The translations under genes were made by a program, and so were the position numbers. Below the pieces are notes generated by a model that saw only the letters and a list, made by a program, of their open reading frames with translations, did not search any database and was not told the DNA's origin. Below, piece after piece: positions 12,408 to 23,441 of a DNA stretch of 64,000 bases (position 1 is its first letter; every line of letters begins with the position of its first letter). The stretch is from Glandiceps talaboti (Eukaryota > Hemichordata > Enteropneusta > Spengelidae): contig NC_135550.1 of NCBI RefSeq assembly GCF_964340395.1, positions 2,582,501-2,646,500 of the forward strand, in the 5' to 3' direction.

Positions 12408-14009
12408 AAATAAAATTGCATATTAAGGGAAGAGACTTTTAAGTTCTCTTTTTGTCCAAAAATTGTTGATACACTTTCCCTCACTGGTTCTATTTTGTGT
12501 AGGTTGTGTAAGTTACATAGACTAGCCAAGACATTTCCTGACTGCATACAAAACAAACTTTTGTTCAATTTTGCAGCAATCAGACTGACCTGCAACTGAC
12601 TTGATTTACTGTCACCATTAAGTAGATATATCCATTCTTATCTTGTTGTACAGTTTCCTAGCATGGAGAAACACTTCGTGCTGGAATGAAAAGAAATTTC
12701 ATACCTGTTCATTACACTTCAACAATGTATGATTGAATTTGTATCAGAGTGTACTTTGTGGTTTAACACCTCTATGCATTTTATTGTTCACTGCCAGACA
12801 TCTCCAAGAGAAAACAATTCTTTCTGTAATTGTTCATTTTCCTGTTATCGTATATTCTTTGCATTACCTCCCTAAAAAATGCTTACCAGTACTTGATTGC
12901 AATAAGAGAGGGAGCCATGCCTTGTCTATTTGTGTGTGTCTGTCAGTGTAGACAGAAGTTACAGTGTAGATAACTAAAGATGTAAAGTAGGTCAATAGTT
13001 CATCAACCTATTTTGTTCTGTCAATGTCTTGCACTCATAACTGGGTTCAGTACTATGATAATTGTATTGCTATTGATAAGATAGTCATTTTAACCAAAAA
13101 GTCATACTCTATACGTAATGTGTAAATTCTTATGAAAAGGTATGCAATATTTTGTGTTTCCAGTGTCTGCATTACTTGCAATAGAAACTCCAAAGTGGAA
13201 AAGGAATACTTGTGTATAATAATTCTAGACTAAATATGTGTACTAGTGTAAGAAAATGTGAATGAAATGGATATCTGGTTAAATGGCCCACTTCATATTA
13301 GGATTAATGTTTACGTGTGAAAACAGCTGTCTGACATCTATAGAAATAGTTGCACCTGATGATGATTCTAGGTAATGTTATAGCTCTGCTGATAAGACAA
13401 CACTAATGTGAGAACATGGGATTGAAACTCTGGCCTTTAACATGAGAACCTGGAATTAAAACTCTGATTTGTAAAGCTTGCATTGATAATGCCAACTTCC
13501 GTCATATGACCATATACGATAAACTACAACATTTAATGATCAAATTTCCCATTGATACTGCAAACTTTTTACATGAGGTCTTTAACTGTAGGAAAAACGT
13601 TATTACATCTGAGATATTTATTTGATATTTGATTTTGATATTTTTTGTATCCTATAAGCCCATGAATGTGGCTCTTTTCTTTGTAACATTTTATTTAAGT
13701 ACTGTATAATTTGTTAAGTCGCATAGGACACCTTAATAAACAATAACATAACATAACCAAGCAAGCAAGCCAGCTAGGCATATGTATAGACATTATCTTT
13801 CATTTGGTTAAAGTTTCTGTTAACATACAGGACAGTAAATGATGGTGAATTCATACATGCTCAGTTGCTCACCATGTACTTTTAAAAAGTCTGCATAAAA
13901 GTTGTTTCAGGAGCTTCTTGAGAAAGACCTCTTGTAAGCAAGGATGAGGGGACAGGATATATTTGCATTTAAACAGGCCTCAAATTGACTCATACCCAAC
14001 CAGATACGG
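12408..14009. other. Unique sequence, no gene recognised
   Basis: About 1.6 kb of ordinary AT-rich non-repetitive DNA. A 72-codon open frame at 12733-12951 has no recognisable motif. Acceptor-like strings occur (for example tttgtgtttccag near 13164), but none is followed by a WD40-like or otherwise recognisable coding stretch with a good donor. It is probably intron of the WD40 gene, but this is not proven. Confidence 0.5.
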
Positions 14010-17000
14010 GTTAACTAGGTAGCTACATGTATGGCCTTGTTAACTAGGTAGCTACATGTATGGCCTTGTTAACTAGGTAGCTACATGTATGGCCTTGTTA
14101 ACTAGGTAGCTACATGTATGGCCTTGTTAACTAGGTAGCTACATGTATGGCCTTGTTAACTAGGTAGCTACATGTATGGCCTTGTTAACTAGGTAGCTAC
14201 ATGTATGGCCTTGTTAACTAGGTAGCTACATGTATGGCCTTGTTAACTAGGTAGTTCGTGTATGGCCTTGTTAACTAGGTAGCTACATGTATGGCCTTGT
14301 TAACTAGGTAGTTCATGTATGGCCTTGTTAACTAGGTAGCTACATGTATGGCCTTGTTAACTAGGTAGCTACATGTATGGCCTTGTTAACTAGGTAGCTA
14401 CATGTATGGCCTTGTTAACTAGGTAGCTACATGTATGGCCTTGTTAACTAGGTAGCTACATGTATGGCCTTGTTAACTAGGTAGCTACATGTATGGCCTT
14501 GTTAACTAGGTAGTTCGTGTATGGCCTTGTTAACTAGGTAGCTACATGTATGGCCTTGTTAACTAGGTAGCTACATGTATGGCCTTGTTAACTAGGTAGC
14601 TACATGTATGGCCTTGTTAACTAGGTAGCTACATGTATGGCCTTGTTAACTAGGTAGTTCGTGTATGGCCTTGTTAACTAGGTAGCTACATGTATGGCCT
14701 TGTTAACTAGGTAGCTACATGTATAGCCTTGTTAACTAGGTAGCTACATTTATGGCCTTGTTAACTAGGTAGCTACATGTATGGCCTTGTTAACTAGGTA
14801 GTTACATGTATGGCCTTGTTAACTAGGTAGCTACATTTATGGCCTTGTTAACTAGGTAGCTACATTTATGGCCTTTTTAACTAGGTAGCTACATTTATGG
14901 CCTTGTTAACTAGGTAGTTACATGTATGGCCTTGTTAACTAGGTAGCTACATGTATGGCCTTGTTAACTAGGTAGCTACATTTATGGCCTTGTTAACTAG
15001 GTAGCTACATGTATGGCCTTGTTAACTAGGTAGCTACATGTATGGCCTTGTTAACTAGGTAGCTACATGTATGGCCTTGTTAACTAGGTAGCTACATGTA
15101 TGGCCTTGTTAACTAGGTAGCTACATGTATGGCCTTGTTAACTAGGTAGTTCATGTATGGCCTTGTTAACTAGGTAGTTACATGTATAGCCTTGTTAACT
15201 AGGTAGCTACATGTATGGCCTTGTTAACTAGGTAGTTACATGTATGGCCTTGTTAACTAGGTAGCTACATTTATGGCCTTGTTAACTAGGTAGTTACATG
15301 TATGGCCTTGTTAACTAGGTAGTTCGTGTATGGCCTTGTTAACTAGGTAGCTACATTTATGGCCTTGTTAACTAGGTAGTTCATGTATGGCCTTGTTAAC
15401 AGGATAGTTCATGTATGGCCTTGTTAACTAGGTAGTTACATGTATGGCCTTGTTAACTAGGTAGCTACATTTATGGCCTTGTTAACTAGGTAGCTACATG
15501 TATGGCCTTGTTAACTAGGTAGCTACATTTATGGCCTTGTTAACTCGGTAGCTACATGTATGGCCTTGTTAACTAGGTAGCTACATGTATGGCCTTGTTA
15601 ACTAGGTAGCTACATTTATGGCCTTGTTAACTAGGTAGCTACATTTATGGCCTTGTTAACTAGGTAGCTACATGTATGGCCTTGTTAACTAGGTAGCTAC
15701 ATGTATGGCCTTGTTAACTAGGTAGTTCGTGTATGGCCTTGTTAACTAGGTAGCTACATGTATGGCCTTGTTAACTAGGTAGCTACATGTATGGCCTTGT
15801 TAACTAGGTAGCTACATGTATGGCCTTGTTAACTAGGTAGCTACATGTATGGCCTTGTTAACTAGGTAGTTCGTGTATGGCCTTGTTAACTAGGTAGCTA
15901 CATGTATGGCCTTGTTAACTAGGTAGCTACATGTATAGCCTTGTTAACTAGGTAGCTACATTTATGGCCTTGTTAACTAGGTAGCTACATGTATGGCCTT
16001 GTTAACTAGGTAGTTACATGTATGGCCTTGTTAACTAGGTAGCTACATTTATGGCCTTGTTAACTAGGTAGCTACATTTATGGCCTTGTTAACTAGGTAG
16101 CTACATTTATGGCCTTGTTAACTAGGTAGTTACATGTATGGCCTTGTTAACTAGGTAGCTACATGTATGGCCTTGTTAACTAGGTAGCTACATTTATGGC
16201 CTTGTTAACTAGGTAGCTACATGTATGGCCTTGTTAACTAGGTAGCTACATGTATGGCCTTGTTAACTAGGTAGCTACATGTATGGCCTTGTTAACTAGG
16301 TAGCTACATGTATGGCCTTGTTAACTAGGTAGCTACATGTATGGCCTTGTTAACTAGGTAGTTCATGTATGGCCTTGTTAACTAGGTAGTTACATGTATA
16401 GCCTTGTTAACTAGGTAGCTACATGTATGGCCTTGTTAACTAGGTAGTTACATGTATGGCCTTGTTAACTAGGTAGCTACATTTATGGCCTTGTTAACTA
16501 GGTAGTTACATGTATGGCCTTGTTAACTAGGTAGTTCGTGTATGGCCTTGTTAACTAGGTAGCTACATTTATGGCCTTGTTAACTAGGTAGTTCATGTAT
16601 GGCCTTGTTAACAGGATAGTTCATGTATGGCCTTGTTAACTAGGTAGTTACATGTATGGCCTTGTTAACTAGGTAGCTACATTTATGGCCTTGTTAACTA
16701 GGTAGCTACATGTATGGCCTTGTTAACTAGGTAGCTACATTTATGGCCTTGTTAACTCGGTAGCTACATGTATGGCCTTGTTAACTAGGTAGCTACATGT
16801 ATGGCCTTGTTAACTAGGTAGCTACATTTATGGCCTTGTTAACTAGGTAGCTACATTTATGGCCTTGTTAACTAGGTAGCTACATGTATGGCCTTGTTAA
16901 CTAGGTAGCTACATGTATGGCCTTGTTAACTAGGTAGCTACATGTATGGCCTTGTTAACTCGGTAGCTACATGTATGGCCTTGTTAACTAGGTAGTTACA

Positions 17001-18240
17001 TGTATGGCCTTGTTAACTAGATAGCTACATGTATAGCCTTGTTAACTAGGTAGCTACATGTATGGCCTTGTTAACTAGGTAGCTACATGTATGGCCTTGT
17101 TAACTAGGTAGTTCATGTATGGCCTTGTTAACTAGGTAGTTCATGTATGGCCTTGTTAACTAGATAGCTACATGTATAGCCTTGTTAACTAGGTAGCTAC
17201 ATGTATAGCCTTGTTAACTAGGTAGCTACATGTATGGCCTTGTTAACTAGGTAGTTCATGTATGGCCTTGTTAACTAGGTAGTTCATGTATAGCCTTGTT
17301 AACTAGGTAGTTACATGTATGGCCTTGTTAACTAGGTAGCTACATTTATGGCCTTGTTAACTAGGTAGCTACATGTATGGCCGCCTTGTTAACTAGGTAG
17401 CTACATGTATAGCCTTGTTAACTAGGTAGCTACATGTATGGCCTTGTTAACTAGGTAGTTCATGTATGGCCTTGTTAACTAGGTAGCTACATGTATGGCC
17501 TTGTTAACTAGGTAGTTCATGTATGGCCTTGTTAACTAGGTAGTTCATGTATGGCCTTGTTAACTAGGTAGCTACATGTATAGCCTTGTTAACTAGGTAG
17601 CTACATGTATGGCCTTGTTAACTAGGTAGCTACATGTATGGCCTTGTTAACTAGGTAGTTCATGTATGGCCTTGTTAACTAGGTAGCTACATGTATGGCC
17701 TTGTTAGCTAGGTAGCTACATGTATGGCCTTGTTAACAGTATGGCCTTGTTAACTAGTTCATGTATGGCCTTGTTAACTAGGTAGTTCATGTATGGCCTT
17801 GTTAACTAGGTAGCTACATGTATGGCCTTGTTAACTAGGTAGCTACATGTATGGCCTTGTTAACTAGGTAGTTACATGTATGGCCTTGTTAACTAGGTAG
17901 CTACATGTATAGCCTTGTTAACTAGGTAGCTACATGTATAGCCTTGTTAGCTAGGTAGCTACATGTATGGCCTTGTTAACTAGGTAGCTACATGTATGGC
18001 CTTGTTAACTAGGTAGCTACATTTATGGCCTTGTTAACTAGGTAGCTACATGTATAGCCTTGTTAACTAGGTAGCTACATGTATAGCCTTGTTAGCTAGG
18101 TAGCTACATGTATGGCCTTGTTAACTAGGTAGCTACATGTATGGCCTTGTTAACTAGGTAGCTACATGTATGGCCTTGTTAACTAGTTCATGTATGGCCT
18201 TGTTAAACTAGGTAGTTCATGTGTGGCCTTGTTAATAGGG
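14010..18240. repeat. 29-bp minisatellite array, about 145 copies, with a 1,212-bp higher-order duplication
   Basis: The unit is gttaactaggtagctacatg followed by tatggcctt. Variants are ctacattt, gttacatg, tagcc, and a 27-bp form with gttcgtg or gttcatg. Rare variants recur at fixed distance: acaggatag at 15399 and 16611, aactcgg at 15542 and 16754, and a tagttcgtg at 14511 and 15723. All three pairs are 1,212 bp apart, so the block 14511-15722 was copied once as 15723-16934. The array degenerates after about 17700. Confidence 0.97.
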
Positions 18241-18400
18241 CTACATGTATATTAAGAGCTTTTCTATTGCCATGGATGTTATGTTTGTCAGGAGAGTTCG
18301 GACAAGAAAGAGGCAAACTGTCCTTATTAAAAAGTCAAATCATGAAAGAGATGGTGATCGAATCATCCTTAAGATATTGTTTTTATGTAGCTGTGTGATT

Positions 18401-18447
18401 GTTCATGACACGTATTTAGTACTTATTGTAAGAATGAGGTTTATCCT
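18401..18447. repeat. Upstream copy of an intron segment duplicated around element 3
   Basis: gttcatgacacgtatttagt and the following acttattgtaag...ggtttatcctt match 19420-19467 (gttcatgacatgtatttagt, acttactgtaac...agatttatcttc) with few differences. The two copies flank the rolling-circle-like element at 18470-19420. Confidence 0.75.
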
Positions 18448-18469
18448 TTAATGTACCTTTGTGTGATGT

Positions 18470-19420
18470 TAGTCCCCGCCGGACGAAGTCCGGGATGGGG
18501 ACTTATGGATTGGGTTCTGTCCATCCGTCTGTCCGTCCAGAGCCGTTTCTTGGAGATGCTTGGACCGATTTTTTTCAAACTTGGTACAGGGGCAACATAC
18601 AATAACATACATATACACGTCAATTTGTTTCATGATACGATCCAATATGGCAGCCATTTTGTTTGCAAATTTTCCCTGTCTAAAGCCATAATTCAGACAT
18701 GCTTGAACAGATCTCATTCAAAGTTGGTATTAGCACAGTGTTCTATGATATACATGTGCATAATCCATTTTCGTCGTGATGCGATCCAATATGGCCACCT
18801 AGCAGCCATTTTGTTTGCGAATTTTCCATGTCCAAAGCCGTAACTCTGACATGCTTGAACAGATCTCATTCAAAGTTGATATTAGCACAGTGTTCTATGA
18901 CATACATGAGCATATCCATTTTCGTCGTGATACAATCCAATATGGCTGCCTGGCAGCCATTTTGTTTGCGAATTTTCCATGTCCAAAGCCATAACTCAGA
19001 CATGCTTGAACAGATCTCATTCAAAGTTAGTATTAGGACAGTGTTCTGTGACATACATGTGCATATCCATTTTCGTCGTGATACAATCCGATATGGCTGC
19101 CTGGCAGCGATTTTGTTGGCGCAGTTTTCATGTCCAAAGCCATAACTCAGACATGCTTGAACAGGTCACCACCACCCCCACCCCGTACCCGACCCATCCT
19201 TTATTGTTGAATGGTTTATTCCATCACATCATCTTGAAGAGTAGGCATGTCCCATGTCCAATGAGGAGACACAACATGAGTAGGCATGTTCTATGTCCAA
19301 CAAGCAGACACAACATATAAGTCTGTTTGATTTAGGTTCACAAGTGTTGTTGAGTGATCAGAGTAGTGATATCAAGAAAAACCCAATCATAGCGGGGACT
19401 ATGTCATTCTCAATGACTTG
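18470..19420 (+). mobile_element. Non-autonomous rolling-circle-like element 3, just upstream of a coding exon
   Basis: The 5' hairpin tagtccccgccggac / gtccgggatggggact, a short tccgtctgtccgtcc stretch, the cttggagatgcttggaccga segment, several core monomers, then agcggggactatgtcattct and caatgacttg. It has fewer monomers than element 1. Its 3' two thirds (from about 18725) are nearly identical to about 9845-10570 of element 1, including the rare gaacaggtcaccaccacccc junction. It lacks about 27 bp near the 3' end that element 1 has (after gatatcaagaaaa). It ends only 70 bp before the WD40 exon acceptor. Confidence 0.7.
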
Positions 19421-19467
19421 TTCATGACATGTATTTAGTACTTACTGTAACAGTTAGATTTATCTTC
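19420..19467. repeat. Downstream copy of the duplicated intron segment, overlapping the acceptor region
   Basis: Imperfect direct repeat of 18401-18447. Its final part runs into the polypyrimidine tract of the exon at 19491. Confidence 0.75.
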
Positions 19468-19490
19468 TTTTTTTCTCATTCAATTTCCAG

Positions 19491-19589
19491 GCCTATATAT
19501 TTGACATAAGAGCAGGTACCTATGTACACAGATTTACTGGACATACTGATGTTGTCTCTGATGTACTGTTCCATCCACTCTATCCTGAG
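19491..19589 (+). CDS. Penultimate coding exon of a WD40-repeat protein
   Basis: A 99-bp exon encoding 33 residues, with a strong acceptor (pyrimidine-rich tract ending caatttccag) and a donor CCTGAG|GTACGT. The frame begins AYIFDIRAGT and continues with YVHRFTGHTDVVSDVLFHP, ending LYPE. AYIFDI has the position of the terminal WD-like strand of one blade. The GH dipeptide followed by VVSDVLFHP is the typical start of the next WD40 repeat. Both exon ends are phase 0. It joins directly to the exon at 55171, giving a complete WD40 motif (GH...LVTASMDGKIRLY). WD40 propellers act as protein-interaction scaffolds; the specific function is unknown here. A WDR27-like identity is possible from general resemblance of the C-terminus but was not tested. 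Upstream exons were not identified in this window. The last 9 exon bases are the start of the 33-bp array that follows. Confidence 0.9.
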
Positions 19590-22220
19590 GTACGTTGATT
19601 TGTTAATATACTGTATCCTGAGGTACGTTGATTTGTTAATATACTGTATCCTGAGGTACGTTGATTTGTTAATATACTGTATCCTGAGGTACGTTGATTT
19701 GTTAATATACTGTATCCTGAGGTACGTTGATTTGTTAATATACTGTATCCTGAGGTACGTTGATTTGTTAATATACTGTATCCTGAGGTACGTTGATTTG
19801 TTAATATACTCTATCCTGAGGTACGTTGATTTGTTAATATACTGTATCCTGAGGTACGTTGATTTGTTAATATACTGTATCCTGAGGTACGTTGATTTGT
19901 TAATATACTCTATCCTGAGGTACGTTGATTTGTTAATATACTGTATCCTGAGGTACGTTGATTTGTTAATATACTCTATCCTGAGGTACGTTGATTTGTT
20001 AATATACTGTATCCTGAGGTACGTTGATTTGTTAATATACTGTATCCTGAGGTACGTTGATTTGTTAATATACTGTATCCTGAGGTACGTTGATTTGTTA
20101 ATATACTCTATCCTGAGGTACGTTGATTTGTTAATATACTGTATCCTGAGGTACGTTGATTTGTTAATATACTGTATCCTGAGGTACATTGATTTGTTAA
20201 TATACTGTATCCTGAGGTACGTTGATTTGTTAATATACTCTATCCTGAGGTACGTTGATTTGTTAATATACTGTATCCTGAGGTACGTTGATTTGTTAAT
20301 ATACTCTATCCTGAGGTACGTTGATTTGTTAATATACTGTATCCTGAGGTACGTTGATTTGTTAATATACTGTATCCTGAGGTACGTTGATTTGTTAATA
20401 TACTGTATCCTGAGGTACGTTGATTTGTTAATATACTGTATCCTGAGGTACGTTGATTTGTTAATATACTCTATCCTGAGGTACGTTGATTTGTTAATAT
20501 ACTGTATCCTGAGGTACGTTGATTTGTTAATATACTGTATCCTGAGGTACGTTGATTTGTTAATATACTGTATCCTGAGGTACGTTGATTTGTTAATATA
20601 CTGTATCCTGAGGTACGTTGATTTGTTAATATACTGTATCCTGAGGTACGTTGATTTGTTAATATACTGTATCCTGAGGTACGTTGATTTGTTAATATAC
20701 TGTATCCTGAGGTACGTTGATTTGTTAATATACTGTATCCTGAGGTACGTTGATTTGTTAATATACTGTATCCTGAGGTACGTTGATTTGTTAATATACT
20801 GTATCCTGAGGTACGTTGATTTGTTAATATACTGTATCCTGAGGTACGTTGATTTGTTAATATACTCTATCCTGAGGTACGTTGATTTGTTAATATACTG
20901 TATCCTGAGGTACGTTGATTTGTTAATATACTGTATCCTGAGGTACGTTGATTTGTTAATATACTGTATCCTGAGGTACGTTGATTTGTTAATATACTGT
21001 ATCCTGAGGTACGTTGATTTGTTAATATACTGTATCCTGAGGTACGTTGATTTGTTAATATACTGTATCCTGAGGTACGTTGATTTGTTAATATACTCTA
21101 TCCTGAGGTACGTTGATTTGTTAATATACTGTATCCTGAGGTACGTTGATTTGTTAATATACTCTATCCTGAGGTACGTTGATTTGTTAATATACTGTAT
21201 CCTGAGGTACGTTGATTTGTTAATATACTCTATCCTGAGGTACGTTGATTTGTTAATATACTGTATTCTGAGGTACGTTGATTTGTTAATATACTGTATC
21301 CTGAGGTACGTTGATTTGTTAATATACTGTATCCTGAGGTACGTTGATTTGTTAATATACTGTATCCTGAGGTACGTTGATTTGTTAATATACTGTATCC
21401 TGAGGTACGTTGATTTGTTAATATACTGTATCCTGAGGTACGTTGATTTGTTAATATACTGTATCCTGAGGTACGTTGATTTGTTAATATACTGTATCCT
21501 GAGGTACGTTGATTTGTTAATATACTGTATCCTGAGGTACGTTGATTTGTTAATATACTGTATCCTGAGGTACGTTGATTTGTTAATATACTGTATCCTG
21601 AGGTACGTTGATTTGTTAATATACTGTATCCTGAGGTACGTTGATTTGTTAATATACTGTATCCTGAGGTACGTTGATTTGTTAATATACTGTATCCTGA
21701 GGTACGTTGATTTGTTAATATACTGTATCCTGAGGTACGTTGATTTGTTAATATACTGTATCCTGAGGTACGTTGATTTGTTAATATACTCTATCCTGAG
21801 GTACGTTGATTTGTTAATATACTGTATCCTGAGGTACGTTGATTTGTTAATATACTGTATCCTGAGGTACGTTGATTTGTTAATATACTGTATCCTGAGG
21901 TACGTTGATTTGTTAATATACTGTATCCTGAGGTACGTTGATTTGTTAATATACTCTATCCTGAGGTACGTTGATTTGTTAATATACTGTATCCTGAGGT
22001 ACGTTGATTTGTTAATATACTGTATCCTGAGGTACGTTGATTTGTTAATATACTGTATCCTGAGGTACGTTGATTTGTTAATATACTGTATCCTGAGGTA
22101 CGTTGATTTGTTAATATACTGTATCCTGAGGTACGTTGATTTGTTAATATACTCTATCCTGAGGTACGTTGATTTGTTAATATACTCTATCCTGAGGTAC
22201 GTTGATTTGTTAATATACTG
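19581..22220 (+). repeat. 33-bp minisatellite made of the exon-intron junction, exactly 80 copies
   Basis: Each unit is TATCCTGAG (last 9 exon bases) plus gtacgttgatttgttaatat and actg (first 24 intron bases). Unit starts run from 19581 to 22188, a distance of exactly 79 x 33 bp, so there is no net indel. Every unit carries GAGGTA, so the 5' splice site is present 80 times. A minority of units end actc rather than actg; actctatcctgag matches 13 bases of the exon, so this variant is probably ancestral. Single-base variants include gaggtacattg near 20188 and tattctgag near 21264. Open frames of more than 900 codons on both strands exist only because 33 is divisible by three. Confidence 0.97.
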
Positions 22221-22380
22221 TCTGCAGTCATGCAAGGACTGTCTGGAGGGAAGGATGTGAGGGGGGGGGGCTTCAGTTTCAAGGCATGTACTGCTGTTGT
22301 TATTGACAGATTGCAAAACAGGGGGTTGTCTATTTGTATATTATTATGAAACAATATTTCTGTTTGTTTTGATGGATGGT

Positions 22381-23441
22381 GGGACATAGGGGGCAACTGG
22401 AAGGGTCGTCTATTGGGAGATAGGGGGGCAACTGGAGGGGTTGTCTATTGGGACATAGGGGGCAGCTAGAGGAGTTGTCTATTGGGAGATGGGGGGGGGG
22501 GCAGCTGGAGGGGTTGTCTATTGGGACATAGGGGGAAGCTAGAGGAGTTGTCTATTGGGAGGTAAGGGTGGCAGCTGGAGGTGTTGTCTATTGGGAGATA
22601 GGGGGCAGCTGGAGGGGTTGTCTATTGGGACATGGGGGGGGGCAGCTGGAGGGGTTGTCTATTGGGACATAGGGGGCAGCTGGAGGGGTTGTCTATTGGG
22701 ACATAGGGGGGGGGGCAGCTGGAGGGGTTGTCTATTGGGACATGGGGGGGGGGCAGCTGGAGGGGTTGTCTATTGGGACATAGGGGGGGGCAGCTGGAGG
22801 GGTTGTCTATTGGGACATAGGGGGCAGCTGGAGGGGTTGTCTATTGGGACATAGGGGGCAGCTGGAGGGGTTTTCTATTGGGACATAGGGGGGCAGCTGG
22901 AGGGGTTGTCTATTGGGACATAGGGGGCAGCTAGAGGGGTTGTCTATTGGGACATAGGGGGGCAGCTGGAGGGGTTGTCTATTGGGACATAGGGGGGCAG
23001 CTGGAGGGGTTGTCTATTGGGACATAGGGGGGCAGCTGGAGGGGTTGTCTATTGGGACATAGGGGGGCAGCTGGAGGGGTTGTCTATTGGGAGATAGGGG
23101 GCAGCTAGAGTGGGAAATAGGGGGCAGCTAGAGGGGTTGTCTATTGGGACATAGGGGGGCAGCTGGAGGGGTTGTCTATTGGGACATAGGGGGAAGCTAG
23201 AGGGGTTGTCTATTGGGAGATGGGAGGGCAGCTGGAGGAGTTGTCTTTTGGGACATAGGGGGAAGCTAGAGGAGTTGTCTATTGGGAGATAAGGGGGGCA
23301 GCTGGAGGGGTTGTCTATTGGGACATAGGGGGGCAGCTAGAGGGGTTGTCTATTGGGACATAGGGGGGCAGCTGGAGGGGTTGTCTATTGGGACATAGGG
23401 GGAAGCTAGAGGGGTTGTCTATTGGGAGATGGGGGGGGGGG
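22381..23441 (+). repeat. G-rich minisatellite array, about 34-38 bp units, about 30 copies
   Basis: Units contain gggacatagggggcagctgg, then aggggttgtctatt. The length of the G-run after acata varies from about 4 to 11, which accounts for most of the length variation. Every unit provides several G-tracts on the + (sense) strand, so G-quadruplex formation is plausible in the coding-strand DNA and in the pre-mRNA. It starts only about 160 bp after the 33-bp array. Confidence 0.95.

Noticed and set aside
12733-12951. 72-codon + strand frame
   Set aside because: Hydrophobic, low-complexity composition, no motif, no splice or promoter context; typical random frame in AT-rich DNA.
13160-13240. 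Possible upstream exon after tttgtgtttccag
   Set aside because: The following frame is open only for a few codons, shows no WD40 pattern and has no good donor.
19476-22316. Open frames of 946 and 912 codons on opposite strands
   Set aside because: Both are produced by the 33-bp array (unit divisible by three, no stop in those frames). The residues only repeat the unit, the real exon uses another frame that stops in the first unit, and overlapping full-length frames on both strands argue against coding.
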